Assembly (NCBI GenBank): GCA_018985235.1
Contig: JADGIG010000045.1
Span: forward strand, 1-32,145
Length of the DNA: 32,145 nt
From: Sanchytrium tribonematis
Taxonomy: Eukaryota; Sanchytriomycota; Sanchytriomycetes; Sanchytriales; Sanchytriaceae
Reading direction: 5' to 3'
A program made the position numbers and the translations under genes. Shown piece after piece: positions 20,455-29,342 of the stretch; position 1 is the stretch's first letter, and every line of letters starts with the position of its first letter. The notes under the pieces were generated by a model. The model made no database searches. It had not been told where the DNA came from and was given only the letters and a program-made list of their open reading frames with translations.

Positions 20455-22431
20455 ATGCTAAGAATTTTGAGGCTGCTCGAACAGGAAGATAACTCCCTTC
20501 GGCCCTTATTTCAATTGAAAGCAACAAATTTTGATAAATGGAAATGTTCCACTAATGAATACCCTGAACTTAATAATTATTTTAAGCAATTTATTCCTTT
20601 TATTGTCAACGAATTGAGATCTCAAGCTACGATTGACGAGCCTTCGTTCTACAGATTACAACTTCTTTGTAAAAATGAGAACGTGTATGATATTATTGGG
20701 AAGAAAACGGAACAAGGAATTCAAATCAATGACAAAGTTTTTTTATATCATGGTGATATCATTGGATTGTCTACTACTCATATTTTAGACTACGTTGCTA
20801 TCGTAGAAGGATTCCAATTGATTTGTCTTCACGATTTACCAGAAAATATCAATATGACTTCTCTTTGTAATGCAGTTCCTTTTGATCGAATGTTAAGTAG
20901 TTGTGAACGACCCCATCAACTCAGAAAGACTTTTTGTCAAGTTATTGTTAATGGAGAAATTCCTGAAAATCAAAATTTGCAATTGACTGAATTCCAGGTG
21001 TCAATGCTAAGAAACCTAGTCGTAAATGAATCTCAGAAACAATTTTTGGAAGATGCGCTCACTTCAACTCTACCTATTAAGCTTTTGGTCGGACCCCCAG
21101 GAACTGGTAAATCTTATTCTATCGTACAGTATATAAACTTGTTGCAACACAAAATCGTTTGCACCGCTCCAACTAATGTTGCTGTGGTCAACCTTCTTGA
21201 AAAATACATATCTCATGGCAAACGATCTTTTATTTGGCAGGGGAACAAATTTAGGCTGCGTGACATGAACTTACTAACCAAAAGACTGGAACTGTATCAT
21301 TTAGATGCACTCGTTGATAGAATAGTAAGTGTTTTCTTCGAGTTCCAGTCAGTGAATGAGAAGATTATGAATGAGTGCGATCCAGATGAAATCAGAGCTG
21401 ATATAAAATTGCACATTATGCATTTGAAAGAGATTTTGTCCAGACTTCCAAAATGCAAAATTTATGACTTATATACTCAAAGACTTGATAGAGCTAATTC
21501 TATTATCCTGAAGCCTATTACAGCTGACAGTGTTATCGTGATTCCATCGACAATGCATGAAACGATCAGGAAGTACTGTTTTAAAATTCCATTTGAGGTA
21601 GTATTTTGCACGGTCTCCCGATGCTCTGTGATTAGAAATTTGCCCGACCATATCATTGTGGACGAAGCCTGTATGGTCGTTGAGTCAGAGTCTACCATTT
21701 TGTTTCATGAAAATCTTCAAAAACTTATTCTTGTAGGTGATCCGATGCAATTGTCTTCGACCGTCAATAATATGGAAGCAAAGAAATACGATTTCGACAA
21801 AAGTCTTTTTGATAGACTTTACTCGCTAAATTATCCCTATCAAATGTTGAATATACAATATCGCATGGTTCCAAAAATCTGCGAAATAGTTTCTAAACTC
21901 TCTTACAATAACAAACTAGAAACTGGTTGGCTTCCACCGCAATTACCGTGGCAGAATGATACTCGCTTTTCTGAAATTCAATGGATAAATGTTGAAAGTT
22001 CCCAATTAAAACATCAGCCTAGTTATAGCAACGAAATAGAGGTAGATGTAATATTTAAATATTTGAACGAATTTTTCGAGAATTATTTTGAAGTGGTTAA
22101 ATCTGCCAACTTGAAAATTGCAATCATATCACCTTACAGGAAACAAATAGAGGTAATTCAGCAAATATTGTATAATATGGAAATTGATATATCCAAACAT
22201 ATCGAATGCAATTCTATTGATGCTTTTCAGGGTCAAGAAAGAGACATTGTTATAATTTCATTAGTTCGCACTCAGGGATTAGGGTTTACAGGAGATTTAC
22301 GGCGCCTCAATGTTGCCATTAGTCGCGCAAGATTCATGGTTACGATAATAGGAGACGCTAAGAATTTTATAGGCACAAGTTGGTTCGATGTATTCAAATA
22401 CTGCCAAAGTTTTAACGCAATTTTGTCATAA
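20455..22431 (+). CDS. SF1B helicase, SEN1/senataxin-like, compact
   Basis: An ATP-dependent helicase of the Upf1-like SF1B group; SEN1 members unwind RNA-DNA hybrids and aid transcription termination. The 658-residue protein has motif I VGPPGTGKS (212-220), motif II DEAC (403-406) in place of the usual DEAA, motif III LVGDPMQL, motif IV QYRM (468-471), motif V DAFQGQERDIVIIS and motif VI RRLNVAISRARF (616-627). The N-terminal segment ELNNYFKQFIPFIVNELRSQA matches the PLL-xE-W region before the Sen1 core. Yeast Sen1 is over 2,000 residues, so this is the core only. IGHMBP2/Hcs1-type helicases of similar length are an alternative. It ends 7 nt from the convergent coiled-coil gene. Confidence 0.85.
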   Translation: MLRILRLLEQEDNSLRPLFQLKATNFDKWKCSTNEYPELNNYFKQFIPFIVNELRSQATIDEPSFYRLQLLCKNENVYDIIGKKTEQGIQINDKVFLYHGDIIGLSTTHILDYVAIVEGFQLICLHDLPENINMTSLCNAVPFDRMLSSCERPHQLRKTFCQVIVNGEIPENQNLQLTEFQVSMLRNLVVNESQKQFLEDALTSTLPIKLLVGPPGTGKSYSIVQYINLLQHKIVCTAPTNVAVVNLLEKYISHGKRSFIWQGNKFRLRDMNLLTKRLELYHLDALVDRIVSVFFEFQSVNEKIMNECDPDEIRADIKLHIMHLKEILSRLPKCKIYDLYTQRLDRANSIILKPITADSVIVIPSTMHETIRKYCFKIPFEVVFCTVSRCSVIRNLPDHIIVDEACMVVESESTILFHENLQKLILVGDPMQLSSTVNNMEAKKYDFDKSLFDRLYSLNYPYQMLNIQYRMVPKICEIVSKLSYNNKLETGWLPPQLPWQNDTRFSEIQWINVESSQLKHQPSYSNEIEVDVIFKYLNEFFENYFEVVKSANLKIAIISPYRKQIEVIQQILYNMEIDISKHIECNSIDAFQGQERDIVIISLVRTQGLGFTGDLRRLNVAISRARFMVTIIGDAKNFIGTSWFDVFKYCQSFNAILS

Positions 22432-22438
22432 TTAAAAT

Positions 22439-23015
22439 TTATTGGAAGGTGCCATATTTTGAATCATTATAACCTATTTTTTGTCTCTTTTTGGTAACGT
22501 CATGGTTTTCAATTTTCATTTCCCGTACTTTTATTTGTTGTATATTTATTGTTCCTTGAAGTTTTTCTTTATAAATATTAATTTCACTTTCTATTGAATC
22601 AATATTTTCCTGTAATTGATTTTTTTGATATTGTTTCGATGACTCGGCTTTTTGAAATTTCATTATGGCTTCTCTCAAGTAAACATGTTTTTTTTGAAGA
22701 TTTCGTTTTGAATCTCGGATAAAATTGGCTTCATTTCCCAAAAAATCCATTTCTCTCTTTAATGACTTAATCTTTGATTTTTGAAGCATGATTCTTTGAT
22801 GAAGTATATCCGCTTCAGTGGACTTGGTTTGTATTAGCTCAGTCATTTGACAAATGTCTTTCTCTGAGAATTTTTGAGTGGATGATAATTTTTGGCCCAT
22901 TTTCAATTGTTGGAAAATTTCTTTATAACGTTGAGGTTTAGCTGTTGAAATTTTGTGAACGCAGATGATGTGACTTACCTCTATCGATAATATCTTCTAC
23001 AGAGTCAACTCTCAT
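22439..23015 (-). CDS. Small coiled-coil protein of unknown function, two exons
   Basis: CDS on the minus strand: exon 1 23015..22979 (37 nt), exon 2 22941..22439 (503 nt), 179 residues. The protein opens MRVDSVEDIIDR, joined to AKPQRYKEIFQQLKMGQK. From about residue 45 it is almost entirely coiled coil (LHQRIMLQKSKIKSLKREMDFLG..., LQENIDSIESEINIYKEKLQ), with a basic tail. I do not recognise the family. Small coiled-coil proteins of this shape occur in kinetochore, centriole and axonemal complexes. The alternative start, without exon 1, would need a non-ATG codon or a Met further in. The splice model rests on the restored frame and on GTAAGT/CAG ends. Confidence 0.6.
22942..22978 (-). other. 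37-nt intron in the coiled-coil gene
   Basis: On the minus strand it begins GTAAGTCACATC and ends TTTCAACAG. It joins a 12-codon first exon to the long second exon in phase 1, giving a 540-nt CDS. It has a canonical GTAAGT donor, unlike the shorter introns here, and lacks the TWAY at -8 to -5. Confidence 0.65.
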
Positions 23016-23039
23016 TTTAATGATTTTAGAAACCTGACC

Positions 23040-23060
23040 CTAGTTAGACACACGAACTAG
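23040..23060. repeat. Short perfect inverted repeat at a divergent promoter
   Basis: CTAGTT and AACTAG (6 bp each) flank a 9-nt spacer, ending 5 nt before the ATG at 23066. It could be a binding site for a dimeric factor or a leader hairpin. It is short enough to be chance. Confidence 0.3.
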
Positions 23061-23065
23061 AAATA

Positions 23066-23314
23066 ATGTCAGAATTAAGTAGGCTGCAGCACATGAAAAA
23101 CTGCCAATTTCAGGGCTATTACGATTCGTTCATAGGTTTTACAACTATTTTTATCTCAAGTTATGTCGTAGGGCACTACCAAAAGAGTAGAGGTAAAAAA
23201 CTCTTGGTACAGTCTCTAGTATTTGGATTTGCCGGCGCAAGTGCCATTGGTGCCTTTTCTGCAATGCGATGCACTAGAAGTAAAAACATGAAAAGTAAAA
23301 TCCAAGACTTATAA
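23066..23314 (+). CDS. Small two-TM membrane protein, unknown
   Basis: An 82-residue protein with two hydrophobic segments (about residues 21-38, SFIGFTTIFISSYVVGHY, and 46-66, LVQSLVFGFAGASAIGAFSAM). They are separated by a basic turn (QKSRGKK) and followed by a basic tail. A Cys lies before the first helix (MKNCQFQ) and another after the second (MRCTRSK). This layout, and the Gly/Ala/Ser-rich second helix, recall small mitochondrial membrane proteins such as COX20 or TMEM141, but similarity is too weak to name it. It sits between the coiled-coil gene (divergent, 50 nt) and RVS161 (convergent, 21 nt). Length and position between genes support a real gene. Confidence 0.6.
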   Translation: MSELSRLQHMKNCQFQGYYDSFIGFTTIFISSYVVGHYQKSRGKKLLVQSLVFGFAGASAIGAFSAMRCTRSKNMKSKIQDL

Positions 23315-23335
23315 TGAAAATAAATATATTTATAA

Positions 23336-24143
23336 CTACGATACTGGCTGTTTGGAGGCCATGTAGGTAATTGGCATTTCCCTGATTTGGGCAATTGAGC
23401 TATCCATTTGTTCATGGAGATCTGCATTGTGATGAAAAGTTTGTTCAAAAGTAGGTCTCAATTTATCTAACTCTGTTGCATATTTTATGCTGGTATTATA
23501 TTGAATGTGAAGTAGAGACTTAAATATTGGATCAAAATATGACTGTCTAGCATCAATGAAGGCAGGGATATCATGCAAAAGTCTGTTGTTTATATCTTCA
23601 TAAATTTGTTTTGTTTTTTGCGCTTCTTGCTCTTGCTAAATAAGTAAAAAGTACAGCCGGCATTTTTGTTGCATCATTACTAGGCGACTCGCTCAACTTT
23701 CGAACTTTAGTTCTAGCAGCATCATAATCAATTAATTTTCTACCACGTTTTTTGATAAGCTCATCAAAAAATTGGAACGACGCAGCATATTTGTTCACTG
23801 GATCCATAATATTTTTCCTAAAAGGCTCATCTAAAGCTTGTCTTACTTCATTATCCAATTGTTGGATCATCAATTTATATCGAGCAGCAACGGGCTTTTT
23901 CAAGTCAGTCTCGTCAAAAAGATTGTATAACATTTCAGACATATCACTCTGTGCGATTCCTACTGATCTGGTTGCATCCAACAAGGTCTTACTGCTTCCA
24001 ACAATACTTTGAATTTTTTTTTCAAGATTTTCTAGTTTTGTCTTGTCTTCATCAAATTTGGGGTCTATGGTTTTGTCTGCCATACCAAGCCCCTGCATAG
24101 CCTGGGTCGACGCTCTAGCAATAGCTTTCGATATCCCATGCAT
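23336..24143 (-). CDS. RVS161: BAR-domain protein RVS161/BIN3, two exons
   Basis: Rvs161/BIN3 binds and curves membranes during endocytosis with actin. CDS on the minus strand: 24143..23655 and 23635..23336, 262 residues (yeast 265). Family matches: VDKTIDPEF-like ADKTIDPKFDEDKTKLENLEKKI (residues 21-43), LLDATRSVGIAQSDMSEMLYNLFD, EPFRKNIMDPVNKYAASF, and KKRGRKLIDYDAARTKVRKLSESPSNDATKMP. Splicing out 19 nt continues PAQEQEAQKTKQIYEDINNRLLHDIPAFIDARQSYFDPIFKSLLHIQYN, exactly the third BAR helix. No SH3 domain follows, as expected for the Rvs161 type. The ATG at 24143 gives an N-terminus of family length; the frame is open further upstream but has no family similarity there. Confidence 0.95.
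23636..23654 (-). other. 19-nt spliceosomal intron in RVS161
   Basis: On the minus strand GTACTTTTTACTTATTTAG, phase 0. Removal restores the BAR domain third helix. The branch-like TTAT sits at -8 to -5. Confidence 0.93.
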
Positions 24144-24321
24144 TTTGAACGAAGTTTCAAGGAAAAGCACAAATCTTGTTTTGCCTTGTACATTTGGCAA
24201 TTCATTTCCATTGTAGCATAGGGTATGCCAAACGACTAATTCTTTCTCGCTAAAAAATTTGTCCACAAAGAAAGAATATATAAACAATTTTCTAAACACA
24301 GTCATTTCTCCTTCTTTATCT

Positions 24322-25461
24322 ATGAGTATGCAAAAACCTACTTTCCGTTCCAGGAAGATAGACAAACACCGTCAAATGTGTGTATTATTAGAAGAAGATG
24401 TTGATTTTGATGGTACTATTCGCGATACCCAAAACATTGATTATGGTGTGGACAAGGAAGAAGCAGAGGAAGAGCATCTTTTGCAATCCTTGCAAACTCA
24501 ATTTCAAACAAAAAAAGCATATGTGCCACTTCCTGATGTACAATTATTAAAAAGGCCCAAAAAACTATTTCAGCGTCCAATAGATTGGATAAGGCACAAC
24601 GAGCCTGAGATTGTTGAATACTGTTCTTCTAAAGAAGAGATTGAGTTTGTGAAAAATCACCCAGGAATGAAGCTTGATGAATACGAGTACGTTATGCAAG
24701 TTTGTGATTCAATGATGTTGGATAGGCTCCCACATGCCTCAATTTTTGACATTGGCGACCTTCTATACAAAATTGTAACTGGTTATCAAAAGCCGCACCT
24801 GGAAGAAATAATACCTGTCATTTATGACCATTACAAAACCAAATTTTTAGAAAAAAATAATATATTAATGCCTGTCCTTTTACCAGCAGAAAAATTTGAA
24901 TCGGATTCCCACCCATATAAATCTTTTAGACCCAGAGAGATAGCGACATTTCGAAAAACGAGGCAATCACAAAACTCGACTTCTAGACTCAAACAATGGA
25001 ACAGTGAACTAAGTTCAGCTCATCAACTATTGCAGATGGTAGCTCATAGAGAGCGAATTCAAAAGGAAGTTCTTTTAGTAGACCAAATAATATTTGAGAA
25101 AAAGCTCAAAGTCAAACTAAAGAGAAAGCAACTTGGACTTCCAGATGAAGAACAAAAACCACTCGCTAGACAGAAATTGACAAGTATTGGCGATGGAATT
25201 AAGAGGAGAATTCAAATGGACAAAGATTACGTAGATATTAGTTTGTCGCTGTTTAATCACAGATCATGGGCCTATAGGTTGAGGCAAGGAATATCAAATA
25301 TGATCATTGATAGAAATTCCTCGTTCGACGCGTACGATGTACTTTCTGACGAAGAAATCGAAATTATAGATCCAAATGAAGACTCATTTACAAAAATTAG
25401 ATATGAACAGCTCACCCAGTTGGATTGGAACATGATAAATAATATTAAAAAAGAAAAATAA
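24322..25461 (+). CDS. EPL1: Enhancer of polycomb-like protein EPL1 (NuA4 subunit)
   Basis: EPL1 anchors the Piccolo catalytic module (Esa1, Yng2, Eaf6) of the NuA4 histone acetyltransferase. The 379-residue protein begins MSMQKPTFRSRKIDKHRQM, the basic nucleosome-contacting start of the EPcA domain. It continues with YVPLPDVQLLKR...PIDWIRHNEPEIVEYC and LDEYEYVMQVCDSMMLD (EPcA, about residues 3-150). Around residues 200-265, the segment FRPREIATFRKTRQSQNSTSRLKQWNSELSSAHQLLQMVAHRERIQKE matches the conserved second block of the family. The first ATG is at 24322, with a second two codons later. It is divergent from RVS161 (178 bp) and convergent with EXO70 (20 nt). Yeast Epl1 is 832 residues, so the tail is much shorter. 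Confidence 0.93.
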   Translation: MSMQKPTFRSRKIDKHRQMCVLLEEDVDFDGTIRDTQNIDYGVDKEEAEEEHLLQSLQTQFQTKKAYVPLPDVQLLKRPKKLFQRPIDWIRHNEPEIVEYCSSKEEIEFVKNHPGMKLDEYEYVMQVCDSMMLDRLPHASIFDIGDLLYKIVTGYQKPHLEEIIPVIYDHYKTKFLEKNNILMPVLLPAEKFESDSHPYKSFRPREIATFRKTRQSQNSTSRLKQWNSELSSAHQLLQMVAHRERIQKEVLLVDQIIFEKKLKVKLKRKQLGLPDEEQKPLARQKLTSIGDGIKRRIQMDKDYVDISLSLFNHRSWAYRLRQGISNMIIDRNSSFDAYDVLSDEEIEIIDPNEDSFTKIRYEQLTQLDWNMINNIKKEK

Positions 25462-25481
25462 ATTAAGTAAATAATACAATA

Positions 25482-27192
25482 TCAAATATATCCGGCGCCT
25501 TCAAACATATCTTCGATCAAAACTTGGAATTCCGTTCCATTCAATTTAAGATATTTTACATACGGCTCTGGAATTCTAAATTAGTTACGAATACCGAGAT
25601 GACATGGCGTTGTACTCCAACATTAACTTGTCTTTTAATGATGACTTTAACATTGATCGCAATTGAGGGTCTATAAGTCGAACAGCTTTTTGAAGCTTTT
25701 GGGCATCCTCAAAATAGCTGTAGATTTGTTTAGACTTGTCTTTGAAAGCTTTTTCTTCTAGCGTTTTTCGAGCTTCCTCAATGCTTTTCTCTACAATAGA
25801 CCAGCAAGTCAAATAACCATCGAAGTGGGAGTGAAATTTGGTTGTTATCAATTTAGCTGTAGCATCGTTTACATATTCCTTTAAAGTGGTATTTTCGTTT
25901 ATAACATTTTGAATAAATGTAAGATTATTTAGAGCGAATACTCTACGGTGAAGATCATGCTGAAAATATTTTGCAGAGTCATCAATTAATTTGCAACATT
26001 CTGCGAGTAGCGAAGATAAATATTCGCTTGTATTTTGGTGATGAGTTACAAATAACTCGACCCACTCATCAACGTTTTGATCATGCTCGAGTAATTTGCG
26101 AATAAAAGTTATCGACAGATGAACACCCTCGTGAATAGTTCCATCTTGCTGCGGTTTAGAAGGGTTTTCATTAATTTTAGGATCAAAAAATTGGCCAGAG
26201 GCTTGTAAAAAATGCTGCTCATTTTTGATTATAATATTTTGCTTCTCAGTAATTCCTTCAAAACTATTGATGATCATTCTAAAATCACTGCGAATACCAT
26301 TGATGTTTTGAAGAAATATAAGAAATCCAGCCATTGCCTTTTGTTTTTTCATTTCTTTTAGATCTCGAATCGCTAATTCCACGGAGGAATTTAACAAATC
26401 AAACGCGTTTTTGGTGATTTCGTCAAAAGTTTTATGAACCACGCTTGCAACTCGAAAGATACAATCTGCAAACTTTCTTTCATTTTGAAATATGATCGCG
26501 GACCATTCCATCATGGACGGAAATTGATCGATGTATCCACTAGATGTCGGGGACTTGGGTTCGCTTCCAATCGAGCCTCTTTTGACAAAAGCATCTGGAC
26601 CTAGCGGTAACAATGACTCATAGATGAATTTCGCTCGAAGACTGTGAAAATCTTTTGAAAACTCAAAATCGGCAGACCCATCATATATTGTTGCGGCTAA
26701 CTTTTGAATGAATTCTAATGCTTCGTCCTCAACAATAGCTTGATCTTCGGCACCGTTTCGAATTATAGTCGGAATATCAAGTGGTTCGGAAACCTGTCTA
26801 ATTTTACTCATAAATAAATTGCTTAATTGTAACAAACCAACTTTACGGAGCTGTCTTAAAGACACAATGTTTTTTTCTGATCCTTTCCAGGGATTTTCAC
26901 TTAAAATTTTAATTGCATTTTGAATTCTATTTAAAGAATCCAAAAATGGTTGAACGTCAGTACCAACACCTCTTGTAATCAATTTTTCTTCTCTTTGTGA
27001 TGTTTTTAGAGAGTCCAATAAAATATCCAAATAATCTAGACACTTTTGACTGTTTTGAAGAGCAACCGAGTGCTTAGCAGTCTTTTGGTTAATTTTGGTG
27101 AAAGAATCAGTTAAATGTTGCACTTTTGTTATTAGAAAGTCACTACTATGTTGGGCCTGAGTTTTTAATTGATTTAGCTTTTCCAATTCCAT
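25482..27192 (-). CDS. EXO70: Exocyst subunit EXO70, two exons
   Basis: Exo70 targets the exocyst to PI(4,5)P2-rich plasma membrane for vesicle tethering. CDS on the minus strand: 27192..25595 and 25575..25482, 563 residues. The protein is all-helical. The N-terminus (TKVQHLTDSFTKINQKTAKHSVALQNSQKCLDYL) and the middle (SEPLDIPTIIRNGAEDQAI) follow the Exo70 layout. The C-terminal domain contains FALNNLTFIQNVI (family FLLNNxxYI). Splicing out 19 nt completes the hallmark end AMSSRIPEPYVKYLKLNGTEFQVLIEDMFEGAG, equivalent to the family's NPEKYIKYxPEDVExxLxxLFEG. Without it the protein stops seven residues early in a wrong frame. The ATG at 27192 is the first in frame. Confidence 0.93.
25576..25594 (-). 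other. 19-nt spliceosomal intron in EXO70
   Basis: On the minus strand GTATTCGTAACTAATTTAG, phase 2. Removal restores the conserved EXO70 C-terminus. The branch-like TAAT sits at -8 to -5. A smaller GT...AG unit (GTAACTAATTTAG, 13 nt) is nested inside it. Confidence 0.93.
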
Positions 27193-27243
27193 GAGTTTCA
27201 AAATCTATAAACAAAAAAATATCAAATCCTACATTTATTTTCA

Positions 27244-29055
27244 TTAAATTAATTTTAGGTAACCACAGCCCATTACCTTCCACATAATCCCAACTTTATA
27301 TTGTTCTGGGATATACTTTAACCACTCATACATTTTGTCGTCTAATTTATGCGCCACCCTCTTTCGATATTTCATCCAGAGCTGATTTGAAGAATAGGTC
27401 TTGAAATGATCAAAAGGGTAGTTGTATTCATTCCTGCAGTCTTTCAAATATTGATAAACAATAGCCTGTGAGAATGTACTTGTGTCCGTGCCAAAAAAGG
27501 CTACTCCATGTCCACCCATCAATTGATCCAACATAAAATATAGCAGGTGGCCTTTTCCCCAGCTAAGCAAATGTTTGGTTTCTTCGGACCTCAGACTTGA
27601 TGTCGTCTGTATAGGCAATTTTGCCTTAATTGAGTCTATCATCTGTGGATCAGTCTCGATAATATTGTTTGAAGTAAAATCATTTAAAAAAAAGGTACAT
27701 GGATATCTTTTCAGAAAGGAATTTAGTAGCTTCGATAATCTAGGGTGGGATACATCTGTTGCCATATAAAGTACCAAAGGCAGCTCAGTCGGAAGCTCAT
27801 TTTTCAAAGTTACTATTCTTTCCGATTTCAATTTCGCATCTGCCAATTCCAATAGCCAAGCCAATTGATTATCCTTGCAAATTTTCATTCTTTCGGTCAT
27901 ATTGGAAATACTTTTCACATCTGAAAATGCGACCGAAGCCTTTGCCTGCTTAGGAGCTGTCAATCCTAAATCATAAGTCATTTTTTGGTAATGCTCATAA
28001 ACATTTTGCATATCAATATCTTCCGAATAGAGTAAACCTGGCATGTTCGAATCTTTTTGATACAGCCAAAGATTAGTGTACATTCGTAGCTCCTTATTTA
28101 ATTTCTTTAACAAATTGTATCTGTTTTCGAAAAATGTGGCTTCTGTACTTCGAAAATGAATAGATATGAATGGGCCCAATTGTGATTCCATTTTCTTGGT
28201 TAAATTCATCAACAACGGAGCAGCAATTTGTAAGTTTTGACGAATTTGGTTTTGAATTTCAATGTTTGCGCTTTCAATCAATGAGAGTCTTCCGGATCCA
28301 AAAAGGCTTCCAAAATGTAGTACAGACGAATTCATTTTAGATAGAAAATCAAATTCTAAGGGAATTCGGTATTTTCCAAGATATTGATTCAGGATTGATT
28401 GAGGAGTATTTAGAGTAGGAACCACAGGAATTTCTTGACGCAAGATATTGTTCTCGTTGTGGGTTACTGGAAAGTAATCGAATTGTTCAGAGTGAATATT
28501 TTTAAAAGCCGAATCAAAAAGCTTGTAGGAATACATCTGCTCGTCTTTAATGTATTGCACGTCTTCTATAGGTAGATTTGGGTAATCAAAGGGATCTAAT
28601 TCAATCCATGAGATATTTAATTTAGCTAAGAAATTTAAATCAACTGCTTGTGACCACTTCATCACTTCTCTAGTTGGTTGTCTACAGGCAATGTAGAGAG
28701 CGTCGCGAATTTCCGATGCATTATTTAATCCAATGCGACGATGTACTTCTTTCACACATTTCCGTCTAGTGTTTTGGATTTGCTGTATTCTTTGTTTTAT
28801 TAAAGCTTGAAGCTGTTGAAATGATTTGTAAGGTACGGCTCTGCCTATGAATAATGGAGGGATGACTAAAGTTCGATTTAAAATATATGCACTTATGATA
28901 GCGTTTTCAAGTGCAATACGTTGATTATTGAACCCAGAATGAGTCAGGTACATCAAATACTTAGGAGCTTCTTTGGAATGAACCTTGACTTTAGGAAACA
29001 GTACATATGCAAGAATCAATAAACTAATGAGTAAGAAGCCACGGTGAAGTTTCAT
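27244..29055 (-). CDS. Type II membrane glycosyltransferase-like protein, GDP-fucose O-fucosyltransferase family
   Basis: A 603-residue protein with a short basic N-terminus and a signal anchor (about residues 5-22, GFLLISLLILAYVLF), as in Golgi or ER type II enzymes. The catalytic-like domain has the family opening YLMYLTHSGFNNQRIALENAIISAYILNRTLVIPP (about 33-67; GFNNQR is typical of O-FucT/CigA-like proteins). It also has LGPFISIHFRSTEATFF (about 294-310), where an Arg in this stretch binds the nucleotide sugar, and near the C-terminus MGGHGVAFFGTDTSTFSQAI. It resembles fungal CigA-like and plant O-FucT proteins. The donor and acceptor cannot be read from sequence. The ATG at 29055 is the first in frame. 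Confidence 0.82.
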   Translation of the reverse strand: MKLHRGFLLISLLILAYVLFPKVKVHSKEAPKYLMYLTHSGFNNQRIALENAIISAYILNRTLVIPPLFIGRAVPYKSFQQLQALIKQRIQQIQNTRRKCVKEVHRRIGLNNASEIRDALYIACRQPTREVMKWSQAVDLNFLAKLNISWIELDPFDYPNLPIEDVQYIKDEQMYSYKLFDSAFKNIHSEQFDYFPVTHNENNILRQEIPVVPTLNTPQSILNQYLGKYRIPLEFDFLSKMNSSVLHFGSLFGSGRLSLIESANIEIQNQIRQNLQIAAPLLMNLTKKMESQLGPFISIHFRSTEATFFENRYNLLKKLNKELRMYTNLWLYQKDSNMPGLLYSEDIDMQNVYEHYQKMTYDLGLTAPKQAKASVAFSDVKSISNMTERMKICKDNQLAWLLELADAKLKSERIVTLKNELPTELPLVLYMATDVSHPRLSKLLNSFLKRYPCTFFLNDFTSNNIIETDPQMIDSIKAKLPIQTTSSLRSEETKHLLSWGKGHLLYFMLDQLMGGHGVAFFGTDTSTFSQAIVYQYLKDCRNEYNYPFDHFKTYSSNQLWMKYRKRVAHKLDDKMYEWLKYIPEQYKVGIMWKVMGCGYLKLI

Positions 29056-29342
29056 GGTGCGACGTGCTTGGTATTGCAAATTATAAGAGCAAAAAAGTTG
29101 ATATCTTCCACAAGCAGGTGATTCTACTCAAAAAGAGCAAACCTTAAATTGTGGTGTTTAAAGGAAAATTTGGTATGTTATAATCTTCTACAGGTTTAGT
29201 TGACAAAAAGCTTTTGAATCTGGATTAAGATCAATCTAGAATCATACAATAGTCAGTGGAAACAGTAGTGAGGAAATACATCGATGAGGAATGTAGACAG
29301 ACCACACGTGTTGTTAACCAATCAAAATAATTGAATTTATTT
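29056..29342. other. Longest intergenic stretch, upstream of the O-FucT-like gene
   Basis: 287 bp with no gene that I can support. It must hold the promoter of the O-FucT-like gene and the 3' end signals of SERBP1. A CACGTG E-box (29305-29310) and a CCAAT pentamer (29318-29322) occur about 250 bp from the O-FucT start, but also within 40 bp of the SERBP1 stop, so their role is unclear. Confidence 0.4.

Noticed and set aside
24144-24365. An N-terminal extension of RVS161 of 74 residues.
   Set aside because: The extension has no BAR similarity and overlaps the promoter of EPL1. The ATG at 24143 gives the family's normal length.
29305-29322. CACGTG and CCAAT as a firm promoter for the O-FucT-like gene.
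   Set aside because: Both are short motifs, about 250 bp from the start and within 40 bp of the SERBP1 stop. They are not supported beyond chance.
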